Assembly: GCA_023548195.1 (NCBI GenBank)
Contig: JAJHZJ010000414.1
Location: 124,001-188,000 of the forward strand
Length of the DNA stretch: 64,000 nt
Direction: 5' to 3'
DNA from: Bettongia penicillata ogilbyi
Lineage: Eukaryota > Chordata > Mammalia > Diprotodontia > Potoroidae
Shown here: positions 11,921-24,469 of the stretch, piece by piece
Position numbering within the stretch: the first letter of the stretch is position 1
How the letters are laid out: every line of letters starts with the position of its first letter
The notes under the pieces: generated by a model
The model's input: only the letters and a program-made list of their open reading frames with translations
Told to the model about the DNA's origin: nothing
Databases searched by the model: none
Program-made: the position numbers and the translations under genes

Positions 11921-12359
11921 TTTTTATGGACTGACCGCCCAATTTGTAGATTAGTTAGATCTGTCGTTCCTCACCCTAAAGGTCTTATACATTCTTTCTC
12001 TTCACATTACCACTAGTATAGGCCCTCGCTATCACCAACTATTAAAATATTGGAATAGCTCCCTAACAGATCTAAGCACTACTCCAGAAACCATGTCTCA
12101 TGTTCCTGGAGGACTTGACGCACTTAATTTCAAACTCTTGCCCTGGGACTTGGTTGATGACAGTGAAAATGTAACTGGTCCATTATATCTGATTGTTACA
12201 CTACTTCACAATTCCATCCAGCTATCCCTACCTTGCCATATGCCCTGCCTCTGTGTTCATACCCCCTTTCTACCTCTTGCTCTAAGAACAGTAAATCAGT
12301 TCTATCATCTCTGATTCCCAGAGAGCAAAGATCCCTTCTCTGGTCACCACTCCCCTACA

Positions 12360-12490
12360 AGTGTTGTCTTTCTGTTAGAAAGTAAGCACCTTGAAGGCAG
12401 GGATTGTCTTGCTTTTATTTGCTTGTATTTGTATCTTCAGTGCTTAGCGTACTACCTTGAACATAATAAGTTCTTAATAGATGCTCTATA
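12360..12490 (+). repeat. L2-type LINE 3-prime end
   Basis: The segment aagcaccttgaaggcaggga, a later tcagtgcttag and a final ataataagttcttaatagat follow the conserved L2 3-prime end. Sequence from about 11950 may belong to the same element. Sequence between 12490 and 13150 holds a pyrimidine-rich patch and no recognisable gene. Confidence 0.65.
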
Positions 12491-13149
12491 TTCTTTCTCT
12501 CTCCCCCTCTCCTCTCTCCCTCTTCCTCTTTCCCTCCCTTCCACTGTCTGTGCTACAGCCAGAATGAGTTATTTACCATACATAACAAATAATGTGCTTT
12601 TCCACTGACATCTCAATTGAAGTTCAGCTGAGACATCCTCTCAACTCAGCCATGCTTGTAAGGCTTAGATGCTGCTGTAACAGTCTAAATTTCAGTTTGA
12701 CTTCAAGTGCTTTTGGTTCAGGTCAGCTGATGGGTCCTGACATTGATGTGCAAGGAAGGACAGAAGTGACAGTGCTGGCCTGAAAGCCTCAGACAAAAGT
12801 GGACCCTTAATGCCTCTCCCTACTCAAATAAGAGAGGGCAGTGAGGACAGAAGCAGAACTAAGTGAAAAAGAGTTTAGCTTGATGTTTCAAGTCTGGGCC
12901 TTCAGGCTCCCAAGCAAGTTTCAGAAAGAGAAGCTTTTTTTAGTTACAAAAGAACCTCCAATTCTTTGAGTGGTATGCACTCAAAGTATAAAACTAAGCT
13001 ATTAAATCTTTAAGATACACTAAGACTTGAGTTATCCTATATAAGCCTATGAAGAAGTTGGGTTTTTTAAAGGCAACTTGTAATTTTGAGCAATTTAGAG
13101 GATTTACTGTTTAAAGGGAGGCTTTGGAGGTAAATTATGGAAAAGGAAA

Positions 13150-13640
13150 ATACTATCTATATTCACCAAAATATTTATAGTAGTACTTTTTGTAGCAGCC
13201 AACAACTGGAAACAGCAGATGCCCAACAATTGGGGAATGGCTTAACAAGTTGTGGTATGTAATATTACTGTATTGTAAAGAAAAAAAAATGTGATCCATG
13301 CAGAGGTACATGGGAAAGTAGGCAAGTAGGCAGAACCAGAAAAACAATATACACAATGACTACAACAATATAAATTTAAAGATCAGCAATAACAAAGTAA
13401 TTGAAACTAAATGCTGTGAAACTGTTGTGACCAAGTTAGGTCTCAAAGGAAAGATTTGAAAATGCATCCCTTTTTCTTTGCAGAGGTAAAGGGTTATGCA
13501 TGTGAAATACATAAAATACCAGCCTTGGTTGATATGTTGATCAGTTTTGATTGGATTTTTTTTTCTCTTTATATTATAAAGGTATAGCTCTCTGGAAGGA
13601 CAGGGAGGAGTATATTGTGAAATATGTGACAAAAAAATGA
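13150..13640 (+). repeat. L1 3-prime end
   Basis: The segments gtagcagccaacaactggaa, caacaattggggaatggctt and the later acaatatacacaatgactac are the ORF2/3-prime UTR junction of marsupial L1. The same tail appears at 31785. It is 5-prime truncated with no coding potential. The interval 13690-14620 that follows is unassigned AT-rich DNA. Confidence 0.75.
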
Positions 13641-14622
13641 ATAATAGCAATTTTTTAAATAAAGCTTTTGGGTTCATGAGGAGGAAGTCTCAGGTTGTTA
13701 ACATCTAGGCCCTAATTTAAACATCCAGGAGCTTTACAGTGAATTGTTACTGATTTCTAAAGTCTCATGTAAACTCCATTTATATATAATATCTTCTTCC
13801 CTACTTCAGATGTCTGTGATTTTATTGGTGTGAGCACTTAACTCCACTGATGTAGATTGCAACATCTCCATGCTTTATGTGATCTTCAGGATTTAGTTTG
13901 GCAGCCAATGGATTGAAATGGAAAAAGACTTGAGGGGAGACCAAAGGCAATAGCTATTACAATAATCCAAGCAAGAGGTAATGAGGGTCTGAACTATGGT
14001 AGTGCCTGTAAGAATGGAGAGACAAAAGAATGTACTCAAACACTATACCATAAAATATTACCTCATTTGTGAGTTAGGTATAATTTACATTTGTCAAGCT
14101 TATCTCTGTGAATTACAACAAAATTTATTTTGCCAATTGTTTTTTTCTTAAACAGGTTTACAAACGCAAAAAAAAATTCAGAATAGCTCATAAAATCTTT
14201 TTTAACCCATATTGTAGTTGAAATATTATAAATTTGCAATGGAAATTAGAGAAAACAATGCTGTTGCAATTGTAATAATTAAATAAGAGGAAGATAGTAT
14301 TGAATGCATTTTTAATCTAGGATGTTGGTATTTTAGAAAAAGTGGATCTGAAAATAAGTGCCTCAAGCCATTTGAAAAATTCAAATAAATTGCTGCTCCA
14401 AATCTTTAAGAAAGAGATGTAATCATTGAGGTTATGCTGTACAACCTACAACAGTAACCATAAACATAAATGGATGAACTCACCCATAAAATGAAGAGTA
14501 GTAAACTGTAATTAATGTGTTATTTATAAGAAACACATTTGAAACATATTCATACAGAGTTAAAGTGAAGGTGTGGAACAGAATTTATTATACCTCCAGT
14601 GAAACAAACAAACAAAAAAAAG

Positions 14623-14875
14623 CAGCTCAGGGGCACAGTGGGAAAAGTGCTAAGCATGGAGTAAGGAGGACTTGATTTCAAAACTGGCCTCAGTTACCAG
14701 CTGTATGATTCTGGGCAAGTGACTTAATCCTTTTTTGACTTTGGTTTCCTCATCTACAAAATGATCTGGAGAAGTAAATGGCAAACCATTCCAGTATCTT
14801 TGCCAAGAAAACCCCAAATGAGATCATGAAGAGTAAGGCATGGCTAAAATGACCAAACAAAAGAACCAAAAAAAC
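14623..14875 (+). repeat. CORE-SINE with Bov-B-type tail
   Basis: Head agcagctcaggggcacagtg, CORE with tctgggcaagtgacttaatc, and tail aatggcaaaccattccagta and ccaagaaaaccccaaatgag. Near full length; it ends in a degenerate caaacaaaag. Confidence 0.88.
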
Positions 14876-14879
14876 AGAG

Positions 14880-17250
14880 GTAAAAATCATTTCAGACAAG
14901 GAAAAAGTAAAAATAAATATGTTTAGAAAGGATAAATAGGGAAGCTAAATTATGTGTAAAGGTACCATAAGGAAATAATATCAATATTTAATATATGATT
15001 GAAGTATAGAAAGAAATAGATAACAGAAGTAGAGATATTTAGCCTAAAGGACACTGTGGAGAGAAACATAGCTGTCCTTAAATATTTGAAGTCATTATAG
15101 GAGTTGATTTATTTTGCTAAACCACAGAAGTTAGAAGTAGGAGCAATGAGTGGAATTTTCAAAGAAGAAACTTCCTAACTTCCTAAGAATGAGAACTATC
15201 AAAAAGTTGGATGAGCTGTATCCTGAGAGAGAGAGAGAGAGAGAAGATTTGGGAGATTTAACACATTGCCTTGCATTTAGGTGTTCAGTATATATTTGAT
15301 GAAAGCTGTTGGGTTAAGAGGTTATGGTCAGAGATAGGGCAAAAAAAAGTTCTCATGTGAAGTTGTGATTTGTAATAGATGTCTAGCATGTAGCCGGCTT
15401 GATGTGGAATGAAAAGGGAGGCAAATGAGTCAAGAAAAAAATACTTTTAAGTTGACTAAAAGCTTTTTCAAATAGCTTCTGAAGTCACCGAGGTTGATAA
15501 AAGGTATAGAAACAAAGAGGAAGTAACTTGTGCCAGGTGCTAAAAGTCACCCATGAAGATATAACTGTAGTCTGAGAAGAGGGAGAGGACGGGTTCAATG
15601 ATTTAAAGAGACTTGGGGGATGGGGCTATGTAGCATAGTCTATAGAAAATGGGACTTGGAACCCTATCAGACCAGGTGTTGGGTTCAAATCCCAACTGAC
15701 ATTGAAAAGAAAAAAAAGTGGGAGAGAAAAGAAAATTACCAAAGGTGGCTTTAAATGAACAACAAGAATCCTTAGCATGTTGAGCAGAGCCTCTGTGGAT
15801 GATTCAGAAGATGCTGTAGATAAGTTACATAGGATGAACAGACATTGTGATGGGGATTAGGGGAACTATATTGCAGAAGGATCAGTACCCAGATGGAGGA
15901 GATTGCAGGATCACTGAAGTATCAAAGAGAATGTATTCTTCACTGTGTGACTCCCATTCACATTCCTGGGTTTCACCTTTGGGAGAATTCTCTCCCAAAT
16001 TTCTGTAAGTGGCAGAATGGCTGAACTGAATATCATAGAATCATGGGTTTGGAGAGTTAGAAGGGAATTCAGTATTAAGATCTCAACATATCAGGGACTA
16101 TCTAAATTCTAGGGATACAAAAACAGAAGTGGGGAGGAGGGAGTGCAAAGCATCTGGTGTGAAGTTGGAGCAGCTTTGGGATTGAGCTAGACATAGTGAG
16201 CAAAGTGGCTAAGGCATCTCAAGATATGCTGATCTCAGACAGAGATTGACCAACCTTTGAGCAGTCATCAGAATAGAATCATTCTTTGTTACTTGAAGCA
16301 ACTGGTAGGAGGTGAAACAGATTAGAGAATGATCTGGAAGTGAAATGGAGACAGTGGTTGAAGATATTTGAGTGACGTGAGAGGAGGAGGAAGAAAAAAG
16401 AGGGAGCTATCAGCAAATGTCCTTAGATTTTCAGTGAAGAATGAGGCCAGGTTCTCAGTTGAGAGAGGGGGAAAGGGAGCCATGAGTGAACTGAAAAGGA
16501 AGAGAAAGGTTTGGAAAAATTATTGTGGTAAGTGAGGTAGTGAATGAATTAGAAGGTATAAAAGGATTACCTTGATGCAGTGAGGGACCAGCTGAGATTA
16601 TGTAGCCAGTGCAGGGGAAAGAATTGGGTTAGAAGGACTGAAAGGTATGGTGAGGATGAAGAAAAGGATTAAGAATTACAAGGCAGAGAGGGAGAATGAT
16701 AAAATATTATGATCAGATAATGGAAACTCAGATATCATGAACATATAAGTGGAACACTTGTAGGTGGTGGCATGATCAAGGGATGACTATCTCTATGTAT
16801 AGTTGAGGTAGAGTGGAGGTCATAGGAAATGAGTAAATTAAGGAATTGGAAGGTTAAGGTATTTGAGGAAGTCAGTATGTGTGTTGAAATCCTTTAGTAT
16901 AAGGGAAAGAGATAGGTAGGAGAAAAAGACCATGAGTCAGCACTGAATTAACTGAGAAGGAGCAGTGAGGAGTGGAGAGGGAAAAGGTAGTAAAAGAGTG
17001 GACAGTGGGAGATAGGGAATAGGGTTTGAGCAGTGGTAGCCAGGGGTTCAGAATTGTTGGGACGGGGAGAATTAGGATAGAGTGGGAATATGTTAATCAC
17101 TGAAGAATGAATTCAACATAATCAATATCTGAAAAGAAACCCATTGAGGGAGGAGGGTGATTAGATTATTTTGAGACCCTTTATCAATGTCTTGTGGCAC
17201 CTTGTGGCAGGTGGTGATGTTGAGTCCTGTGAGGCTCAGAAGGTTCCATT
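14880..17250. other. Purine-rich intergenic tract
   Basis: The plus strand is strongly A/G-biased for about 2 kb, with many short ga-rich runs, one (GA)n run at 15223-15244 and a MIR-like scrap at 15610-15705 (gggttcaaatcccaactgac). No gene or named repeat is recognised. It may be a decayed LINE or ERV, but I cannot assign it. Confidence 0.5.
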
Positions 17251-17254
17251 CACA

Positions 17255-17601
17255 ACAGGCTGGAGCAGACAAGGAGAAATGTTAGGAGCAGAACAGTGGT
17301 CTGTACACAAGCTAACCAAGGCCAGCTTGTGGAAAATTATGTCAAAATTTGGTTGCCCAGAGAAGTTTATCAGAATTGTACATTGATTTCATGATGGCAT
17401 GCTTACTTGCAGAGGTTATAGATAATGGACAATGTTCTCATGCTTTCCTAATCACCAGTGGAATGAAACAAGGCTGTGTGCTTGCTCACATGCTTTTTAG
17501 CATGATGTTTTCAGCTATGTTATCAAATGTTTTCAGTGAAGATGAACATGCATCAAGGTTAGCTCCTACACTGATGGTAAATTCTGCAACTTGAAAAGGC
17601 T
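17255..17601 (+). mobile_element. RTE LINE 1, part 1 of 3 (RT region)
   Basis: This sequence aligns to the second RTE copy at about 45565-45912. Its translation includes the RT segment GMKQGCVLAHMLFSMMFSAM, the RTE/Bov-B reverse transcriptase motif that precedes the catalytic FADD-type box. The element is 5-prime truncated, has internal deletions and stops, and is cut at 17601 by HAL1-A. It resumes at 20404. It is a dead non-LTR retrotransposon, not a host gene. Confidence 0.88.
17593..17601 (+). repeat. Left target-site duplication of HAL1-A
   Basis: gaaaaggct, repeated exactly at 20404-20412. The uninterrupted RTE copy has a single gaaaaggct at the equivalent place (about 45914-45922). Confidence 0.85.
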
Positions 17602-18325
17602 TCAATGACAGCCCATAAAATACCTGTAGAGAGGGACTCTCAACAAATTTTGGAGCAGCAGAAGTGGAGAACAACAGAGTGGAGGAGATTTCCAGCCCAC
17701 GGTGACCTGAAAGGCCCACAGAAACATCGGTTGCACTAGACATGGAGCCGAGCGCAGAGCCCAGCCTAGCCTTGGCCACACGGGGCACGACGAGACCCTG
17801 GGAGGAGGACACCTCGGGGGCAGAATCTCCAGTCGCAGTAGCAGGTCCTCAGATCTCTCGGCCCACAGGCGCCAAAGGTCAGTGATAGGGTTTTATCAGC
17901 TGGCCAGGAAGGGAGAAGGGCTTTCCCATAGCTCCGGCAGGAGGCAGCAGCCACAGAGCCTGCACAGCAGCCCATATGGAAGCTCCATTGTTGGAGCGTA
18001 AAAACCCCTGGGGGCATTGAAGAGCTGAGTCTTACCTCAGTCCTGGGTGGAGGCCCTGGGCGAGCTGGTCTTTGTCTCAAACTGGATGGTGACCCTACCC
18101 ATCCAGCTTATCTGAAAATCAGCTCCCGGTGCTGACTTGGCAGAACTGTAGGACAGGTGGCTGTGGAGAGGTAACTGCCAAAATTCTGGGCATAAAAATC
18201 CCTCTCTGCATCCAGACCAGTACACACTTGATTGTGCCACCTTGGAGGAACTGAGGTCTCACAGATTCCCAGAGTGTACCCTACTCTTGACAAAGGACCC
18301 AAAAGTGAAGTAACTGGTTGGGAAA

Positions 18326-19426
18326 ATGCCCAAAAAAGGGAAAAAAAATAAGACCATAGAAGGTTACTTTCTTGGTGAACAGATATCTCCTCCCATCCTT
18401 TCAGATGAGGAAGAACAATGCTTACCATCAGGGAAAGACATAGAAGTCAAGACCTCTGTATCCCAAACATCCAAAATAAATATTCAATTGGCTCAGGCCA
18501 TGGAAGAGCCCAAAAAGGATTTTGAAAATCAAGTTAGAGACGTGGAGGAAAAACTGGGAAGAGAAATGAGAGAGATGCAAGAAAAACATGAAAAACCAGT
18601 GAATACCTTGCTAAAGGAAACCCCAAAAAATGTTGAAGAAAATAACACCTTGAAAAATAGGCTCACTCAATTGGCAAAAGAGGTTCAAAAAGCCAATGAG
18701 GAGAAGAATGCTTTCAAAAGCAGAATTAGCCAAATGGAAAAAGAGGTTCAAAAGCTCACTGAAGATAATAGTTCTCTCAAAATTAGAATGGAACAGATGG
18801 AGGCTAATGACTTTCTGAGAAACCAAGAAATCACCAAACAAAAACAAAAGAATGAAAAAATGGAAGAGAATGTGAAATATCTCATGGGGAAAACAACTGA
18901 CCTGGAAAATAGATCCAGGAGAGACAATTTAAAAAATTATGGGACTACCTGAAAGCCATGATCCAAAAAAGAGCCTAGACATCATCTTTCATGAAATTAT
19001 CAAGGAAAACTGCCCTGAGATTCTAGAAACAGAGGGCAAAATAAATATTGAAAGAATCCACCAATCACCTCCTGAACAAGATCCAAAAAAGAAAGTCCTA
19101 GGAACATTGTGGCCAAATTCCAGAGTTCCCTGGTCAAGGAGAAAATATTGCAAGCAGTTAGAAAGAAACAATTCCAGTATTGTGTAAATACAGTCAGGAT
19201 AACACAAGATCTAGCAGCTTCTACATTAAGGGATCAAAGGGCGTGGAATAGGATATTCCAGAAGTCAAAGGAACTAGGACTCAAACCAAGAATCACCTAC
19301 CCAGCAAAACTGAGTATACTACTTCAGGGGAAAAAGTGGTCTTTCAATGAAATAGAGAACTTTCAAGAATTCTTGATGAAAACACCGGAGCTGAAAAGAA
19401 AATTTGACCTTCAAACTCAAGAATGA
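18326..19426 (+). pseudogene. L1 ORF1 of HAL1-A, frameshifted
   Basis: ORF1p is the L1 RNA-binding trimeric chaperone. The frame starts MPKKGKKNKTIEGYFLGEQI at 18326. It continues through a long coiled coil (about residues 60-195, with heptad-spaced Leu, Met and Glu-Lys) and reaches the start of the RRM (NRSRRDNLKN), where one extra A in a poly-A run near 18930 shifts the frame to a stop at 18952. The RRM continues in a second frame (ESHDPKKSLDIIFHEIIKEN). The C-terminal domain follows in a third frame and ends at 19426 (ELKRKFDLQTQE). With two frameshifts it cannot make full-length protein. It otherwise shows few internal stops, so it is not very old. Confidence 0.85.
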
Positions 19427-19562
19427 AGAGAAGCATGAAAAGGTAAACAGTAAAGAGAAGTCATAAGGGACTTACCAAAGTTGAACTGTTTACATTCCTA
19501 CATGGAAAGAAAATATTTGTAACTCTTAAAACTTTTCAGTATCTGGGTAGTTGGTGGGATTA

Positions 19563-19586
19563 CACATACACACACACACACACACA
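19563..19586. repeat. (CA)n in HAL1-A 3-prime UTR
   Basis: A short CA run at the same place in the element as the GT runs in copies C (23146-23217) and D (43216-43249). Confidence 0.9.
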
Positions 19587-20403
19587 GACAGGGAGACAGC
19601 ACAGAGTGAATTGAATAGGATAGGATCATATCTTTAAAAAATTAAGGTAAACGGTGAGAGAGAAATATATTGGGAGGAGAAAGGGAGATAATTATCTCTC
19701 ATAAAAGAGGTAAGCAAAAGACTTTTCAGTGGAGGGAAAAAGAGGGGAGGTGAGAGAAAAACATGAAGTTTACTCATCACATTTGACTAAAGGAAGGAAT
19801 AAAATGCACACTAATTTGGTATGAAAACCTATCTTACAATACAGGAAAGTGGAGGAGAAGGGGATAAGCAGGGTGGGGGGGATGATGGAAAGGAGGGCAG
19901 TGGGAGAAGGGAGCAATTTTAAGTAAACACTCTTGGGGAGGGACAGGATCCAAAGACAGAAAAGAAGCAATGGGGGGCAGGATAGGATGGAGGGAAACAT
20001 AGTTCGTCTTACCCAACATGACTATTATGGAAGTCATTTGCAAAACTACACAGATATGGACTATATTGAATTGCTTCTTTACAAAGGGAATGGGTGGGGA
20101 GGGAGGGATGAAGAGAAATTGGAACTCAAAGTTTTAGGAACAACTGTCAAGTATTATTCTTACTACTAGGAAATAAGAAATACAGGTAATGGGGTATAGA
20201 AAGTTATCTGGCCCTACAGGACAAAAGAGAAGATGGGGACAAGGGAAGGGAGGGATGTTAGAAGAGAGGGAAGATTGGTGATAGGGGCAATTAGAGTACT
20301 TGGTGTTTTGTGGTGGGGGAGGGGAGAAATGGGGAGAAAATTTGGAACCCAAAATTTTATGAAAATGAATGTTAAAAGTTAAATAAATAAATTTAAGAAA
20401 AAA

Positions 20404-21112
20404 GAAAAGGCTACAAGCCAAGACCAAAGTAGTTGGTGTATGATTTTCTGTTTGCAAATGACTGGGCACTCAATGCCACCTCTGAAGCTGAGATGCAACT
20501 TATATGAATCAATATATGAATATGAATCAATTCTGCTTGTGCTAATTTTGACCTAACAGCATCAAGAAAATATAGGTGCTCCATCAACCACCACCACACC
20601 ATCCATTTGTGGAACCATTGGTTACAGCAAATGGAGAAGTTTTGAATACAGTGAATGATTTCACTTACCTTGGTAGTTTCCAGGGATGTACACATGAGGT
20701 TGACAAACAGCTAGCTCAGTGTTTGGGAGGCTCCAAAGGAAAGGCATTATACTGACTACCAAACTGAAAGTCTGTGGAGCTATGGTGCTGGCTTCATTGT
20801 TGTATGTCTGTGAAACCTGGACAGTCTACAAGTGCCATGCCAAGAAACTGAATCGCTTCCATTTGAATTGTCTTAGGAAGATAACCTGGCAGGATAAGGT
20901 ACCAAACCCTGAGGTCCTTCCTCGAACTAAATTGCGAAGTATTGAAGCTCTGCTTCAGAAAGCACAACTTTGATGGGCTGACCACATTGTTCAAATACAA
21001 AATTTGTGCTTCTCAAAAAGACTTTTATTGAGAACTTACACAAGGCAAGTGTTCACATGGTGGTCAGAAGAAGCTATATAATGACACTATCAAGGTTAAG
21101 AACTTCAGGATT
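20404..21112 (+). mobile_element. RTE LINE 1, part 2 of 3 (RT/C-terminal region)
   Basis: Resumes the RTE copy at gaaaaggctacaagccaag and runs through the FADD-box region (DFLFANDW-like, degenerate) and the C-terminal segment (LLYVCETWTVYKCHAKKLNR, FHLNCLRKITWQDKVPNPEV). It is broken into several frames. It is cut at 21112 by HAL1-B and resumes at 26851. Confidence 0.87.
21098..21112 (+). repeat. Left target-site duplication of HAL1-B
   Basis: aagaacttcaggatt, versus aagaactttggaatt at 26851-26865 (12 of 15 identical). Confidence 0.75.
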
Positions 21113-22308
21113 AGAGGGGCAGAGCTCAGATGGCAGAGCGGGACAGAGCTGCTCTCGCTCTACTCCCATAGCCCATCAAATACCTATAAAAAGTGAATCT
21201 AAACAAATTTTAGAACTTCAGAAGCCACAAAATGACAGAGTGAAAGAGAACTCCAGCCCAAGGCATCCGGGAAGGCTTACAGGAAGGCTTGACTGCACCG
21301 GGCTTACAGTGGAGCACAGCACAACTTTGGCCATGCCATGCAGCAGGGACAGGATTGGAGCAGGCTCCAGGGCATGGAATCACAGACAGCAGCTGTGGTG
21401 CCTAAATTTCTCAACCCACAAATGCCAAAGACGGCTTCAAAGGTCAGTGAGAAAATTCTTTCACCTGGCTGAGAAAGGAGCAGGATCCAACCCTAGGCCT
21501 GGGCCCAGGACAGTGGAAGTCACTGTGGCACAGCATTCATTTTTGTAGCCCTTGGCCTAAAGACCCTGGGGGCATCAAGTAGCTCATCTGGATCTCAGCC
21601 TTGAGTGGTGGCCCTGGGGTGAGGAGGAGTACTGACCTGGTGGAGCTGGTAGAGGTGGTTGTAGAGAGGGAACCCTACCCACGGATCCTGAGCAGAAAAG
21701 CTTGTGGTTGCTCCCAGACCTGCTCACAGGCCAGGAGGGGAGTAAACTCCTCTCCCTTGATTGTACCACCTTGGAGAAACTGAGAACTTATAGATGCCTA
21801 GAGTATATCCACTTAACAAAGTACTCAAAAGTCAAGTAACTCAGTGGGAAATTGCCCAAAAAAGGGGGAAAAATAAGACTATAGAAGGTTATTTTCTTGG
21901 TGAACAATACAGGTACTTTCTTCCATCCTTTTGGATGAGGAAGAACAAAGCATACCATTAGAGGAAGACATAAAAGTCAAGGCTTCTACATCCAAAACCT
22001 CCAAAATAAATATGCAATGGTCTCAGGGCATGGAAGAGCTCAAAAAAGGATTTTGAAAATCAAGTAAGACAGGTGGAGGAAAATATTGGGAAGAGAAATG
22101 AGAGCAATGCAAGAAAATCCTGAAAAGTGAGTCAACAGCTTGCTAAAGAAGACCCAAAAAATGCTGAAGAAAATAACGTCTTTAAAAATAGACTAACCCA
22201 AATGATAAAAGAGGTCCAAAAAGCCAGCGAGGAGAAGAATGCTTTAAAAAGCAGACTTAGCCAAATGGAAAAGGAAGTTCAAAAGCTCATTGAAGAAAAT
22301 AGTTCTTT
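21113..22308 (+). mobile_element. HAL1-like L1 derivative B, 5-prime part
   Basis: Begins agaggggcagagctcagatg, the full-length 5-prime end (copies C and D/E begin with ggagtcaagatggcagag). The 5-prime UTR runs to about 21850. ORF1 follows with a lost start codon (TTG in place of ATG before the Pro-Lys-Lys-Gly start), frameshifts and stops. The coiled-coil part is readable at 22127-22310 (ENNVFKNRLTQMIKEVQKAS). Cut at 22308 by copy C; it resumes at 25231. Confidence 0.85.
22293..22308 (+). repeat. Left target-site duplication of HAL1-C (16 bp)
   Basis: aagaaaatagttcttt, repeated without change at 25215-25230. Confidence 0.96.
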
Positions 22309-23145
22309 TTTTAAAAAATAAAAATTTATTTATTTGACTTTTTATATTCATTTTCACAAAATTTTGGGTTCCAAATTTTCTCCCCTTTTATCCCCTCCCC
22401 CCACCCAATACACCAAGCATTCTAATTTTCCCTATCTCCAATCTGCCCTCTCTTTTGTCATCCCTCCCTTCTTTTGTCCCCATCTGCTTTTTTCTCCTGT
22501 AGGGCCAGATGACTTTCTATTCCTCATTAACTGTATGTCTTATTTCCTAGTAGCAATAACAATACTAGACAGTTGTTCCTAAAACTTTGAGTTCCAAATT
22601 CTCCCCATCCCTCCCTCCCCACCCATTCCCTATGTGAAGGCAGGCAATTCAATATAGGCCCTATCTGTGTAGTTTTGCAAATGACTTCCATAATAGTCGT
22701 GCTGTGTAAGACTAACTGAATTACTCTCCATCCTATCCTGCCCCTCATTGTTTCTATTCTGTTTTTTGATCCTGTCCCTCCCTGAGTGTTGACTTCAAAT
22801 TGCTCCCTCCTCCCATTGCCCTCCCTTCCATCATCCCCCCCTTGCTTATCTCCTTCTCCCCCACTTTCCTGTACTGTAAGATAGGTTTTCATACCAAAAT
22901 GAGTGTGCATTTTATTCCTTCCTTTAGTCAAATGTGATAAGGGTAAACTTCTTGGGTTTTTTTTCTTAGCTCTCCTCTTTTTCCCTCCACTAAAAAGTCT
23001 CCTGCTTGCCTCTTAAATGACATATAATTTACGCCATTCCATTTCACCCTCTTTCCTCCCCCTACCTTTCTCTCTCACCATTTACCTTAATTTCTTTTAA
23101 GATATGGTCCCATCCTATTCAATTCACTTTGTGCTTTCTGTCTCT

Positions 23146-23217
23146 GTATGTGCGTGCATGTGTGTATGTGTGTGTGCGTGCATGTGTGTACGTGTGTGTG
23201 TGTATGTGTGCGTGTGA
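23146..23217. repeat. Imperfect (GT)n in HAL1-C 3-prime UTR
   Basis: GT/GC/AT-interrupted alternating purine-pyrimidine tract of about 70 bp. Confidence 0.9.
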
Positions 23218-23350
23218 TCCCACCAACTACCCAGATACTGAAAAGTTTTAAGAGTTACAAATATTGTCTTTCCATGTAGGAATGTAAACAGTTCACTTTT
23301 GGTAAGTCCCTTATGACTTCTCTTTGCTGTTTACTTTTTCATGCTTCTTC

Positions 23351-24449
23351 TCATTCTTGTGTTTGAAAGTCAAATTTTCTTTTCAGCTCTGGTCTTTTCA
23401 TCAAAAATGTTTGAAAGTCCTCTGTTTCATTGAAAGACCATATTTTCCCCTGAAGTATTATACTCAGTTTTGCTGGGTAGGTGATTCTTGGTTTGAGTCC
23501 TAGTTCCTTTGACTTCTGGAATATCCTATTCCACGCCCTTCGATCTCTTAATGTAGAAGCTGCTAGATCTTAAGTTATCCTGATTTTATTTCCACAATAC
23601 TGGAATTGTTTCTTTCTAGCTGCTTGCAAGATTTTCTTCAGCTGGGAGTTCTGGAATTTGGCCACAATGTTCCTAGGAGTTTCTCTTTTTGGATTTCCTT
23701 CAGGTGTTGATCGATGGATTCTTTCAATACTTATTTTGCCCTCTGGTTGAAGAATGTCAGGGCAGTTTTCCTCGATAATTTCATGGAAGATGATGTCTAG
23801 GCTCTTTTTTTGATCATGACTTTCAGGTAGTCCCATGATTTTTAAATTGTCTCTCCTGGATCTATTTTCCAGGTCAGTTGTTTTCCCCATGAGATATTTC
23901 ACATTCTCTTCCATTTTTTTCATTCTTTTGGTTTTGTTTTGTGAATTCTTGGTTTCTCAGAAAGTCATTAGTGTGCATCTGTTCCATTCTAATTTTGAAA
24001 GAACTATTATCTTCAGTGAGCTTTTGAACCTCTTTTTCCATTTGGCTAATTCTGCTTTTGAAAGCATTCTTCTCCTCATTGGCTTTTTGAACCTCTTTTG
24101 CCAATTGAGTGAGCCTACTTTTCAAGGTGTTATTTCCTTCAGCATTTTTTTGGGTCTCCTTTAGCAAGGTATTGACCCGTTTTTCATGCTTTTCTTGCAT
24201 CTCTCTCATTTCTCTTCCCAGTTTTTCCTCCACCTGTCTAACTTGATTTTCAAAATCCTTTTTGAGCTCTTCCAAGGCCTGAGCCCACCCAACATCCCCC
24301 TGGGATGTCTGGGATACAGAGGCCCCACCCTGCACGTCTTTCCCTGATGGTAAGAATAGTTCCTCGTCATCAGAATTGAAAGGCGGGAACATTTGCACCT
24401 GCTGAAAGAAGCTCTCTATAGTCTTATTTTTCTTCCCTTTTCTGGGCAT
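23351..24449 (-). pseudogene. L1 ORF1 of HAL1-C, one frameshift and one nonsense
   Basis: ORF1p RNA-binding protein of the L1 class. It starts at 24449 with MPRKGKKNKTIESFFQQVQM. A coiled coil (about residues 60-180) follows, then a frameshift near 23920 inside a run of A/T, where the first frame ends at 23874. The second frame (KKMEENVKYLMGKTTDLENR, then RRDNLKIMGLPESHDQKKSL of the RRM) ends at a premature TAA at 23570-23572, where copy A has a Gln codon. The C-terminal domain beyond it runs to a TGA at 23351-23353. It is only lightly damaged, in line with its perfect target-site duplications. Confidence 0.87.
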
Positions 24450-24469
24450 TTTCCCAGCCAGTTACTTGA

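Larger units (their letters stand above)
17602..20403 (+). mobile_element. HAL1-like L1 derivative A (ORF1 only)
   Basis: This is a 2.8-kb element inserted in RTE 1. It has a roughly 720-bp 5-prime UTR, an L1 ORF1, a 1-kb A/G-rich 3-prime UTR and an A-rich end. No ORF2 (endonuclease or reverse transcriptase) lies between ORF1 and the 3-prime UTR. Relative to copy B it lacks the first few tens of bases of the 5-prime UTR. The 3-prime UTR carries a CA microsatellite at 19563-19586 and G-runs near 19870. It is flanked by the 9-bp duplication gaaaaggct. Confidence 0.85.
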
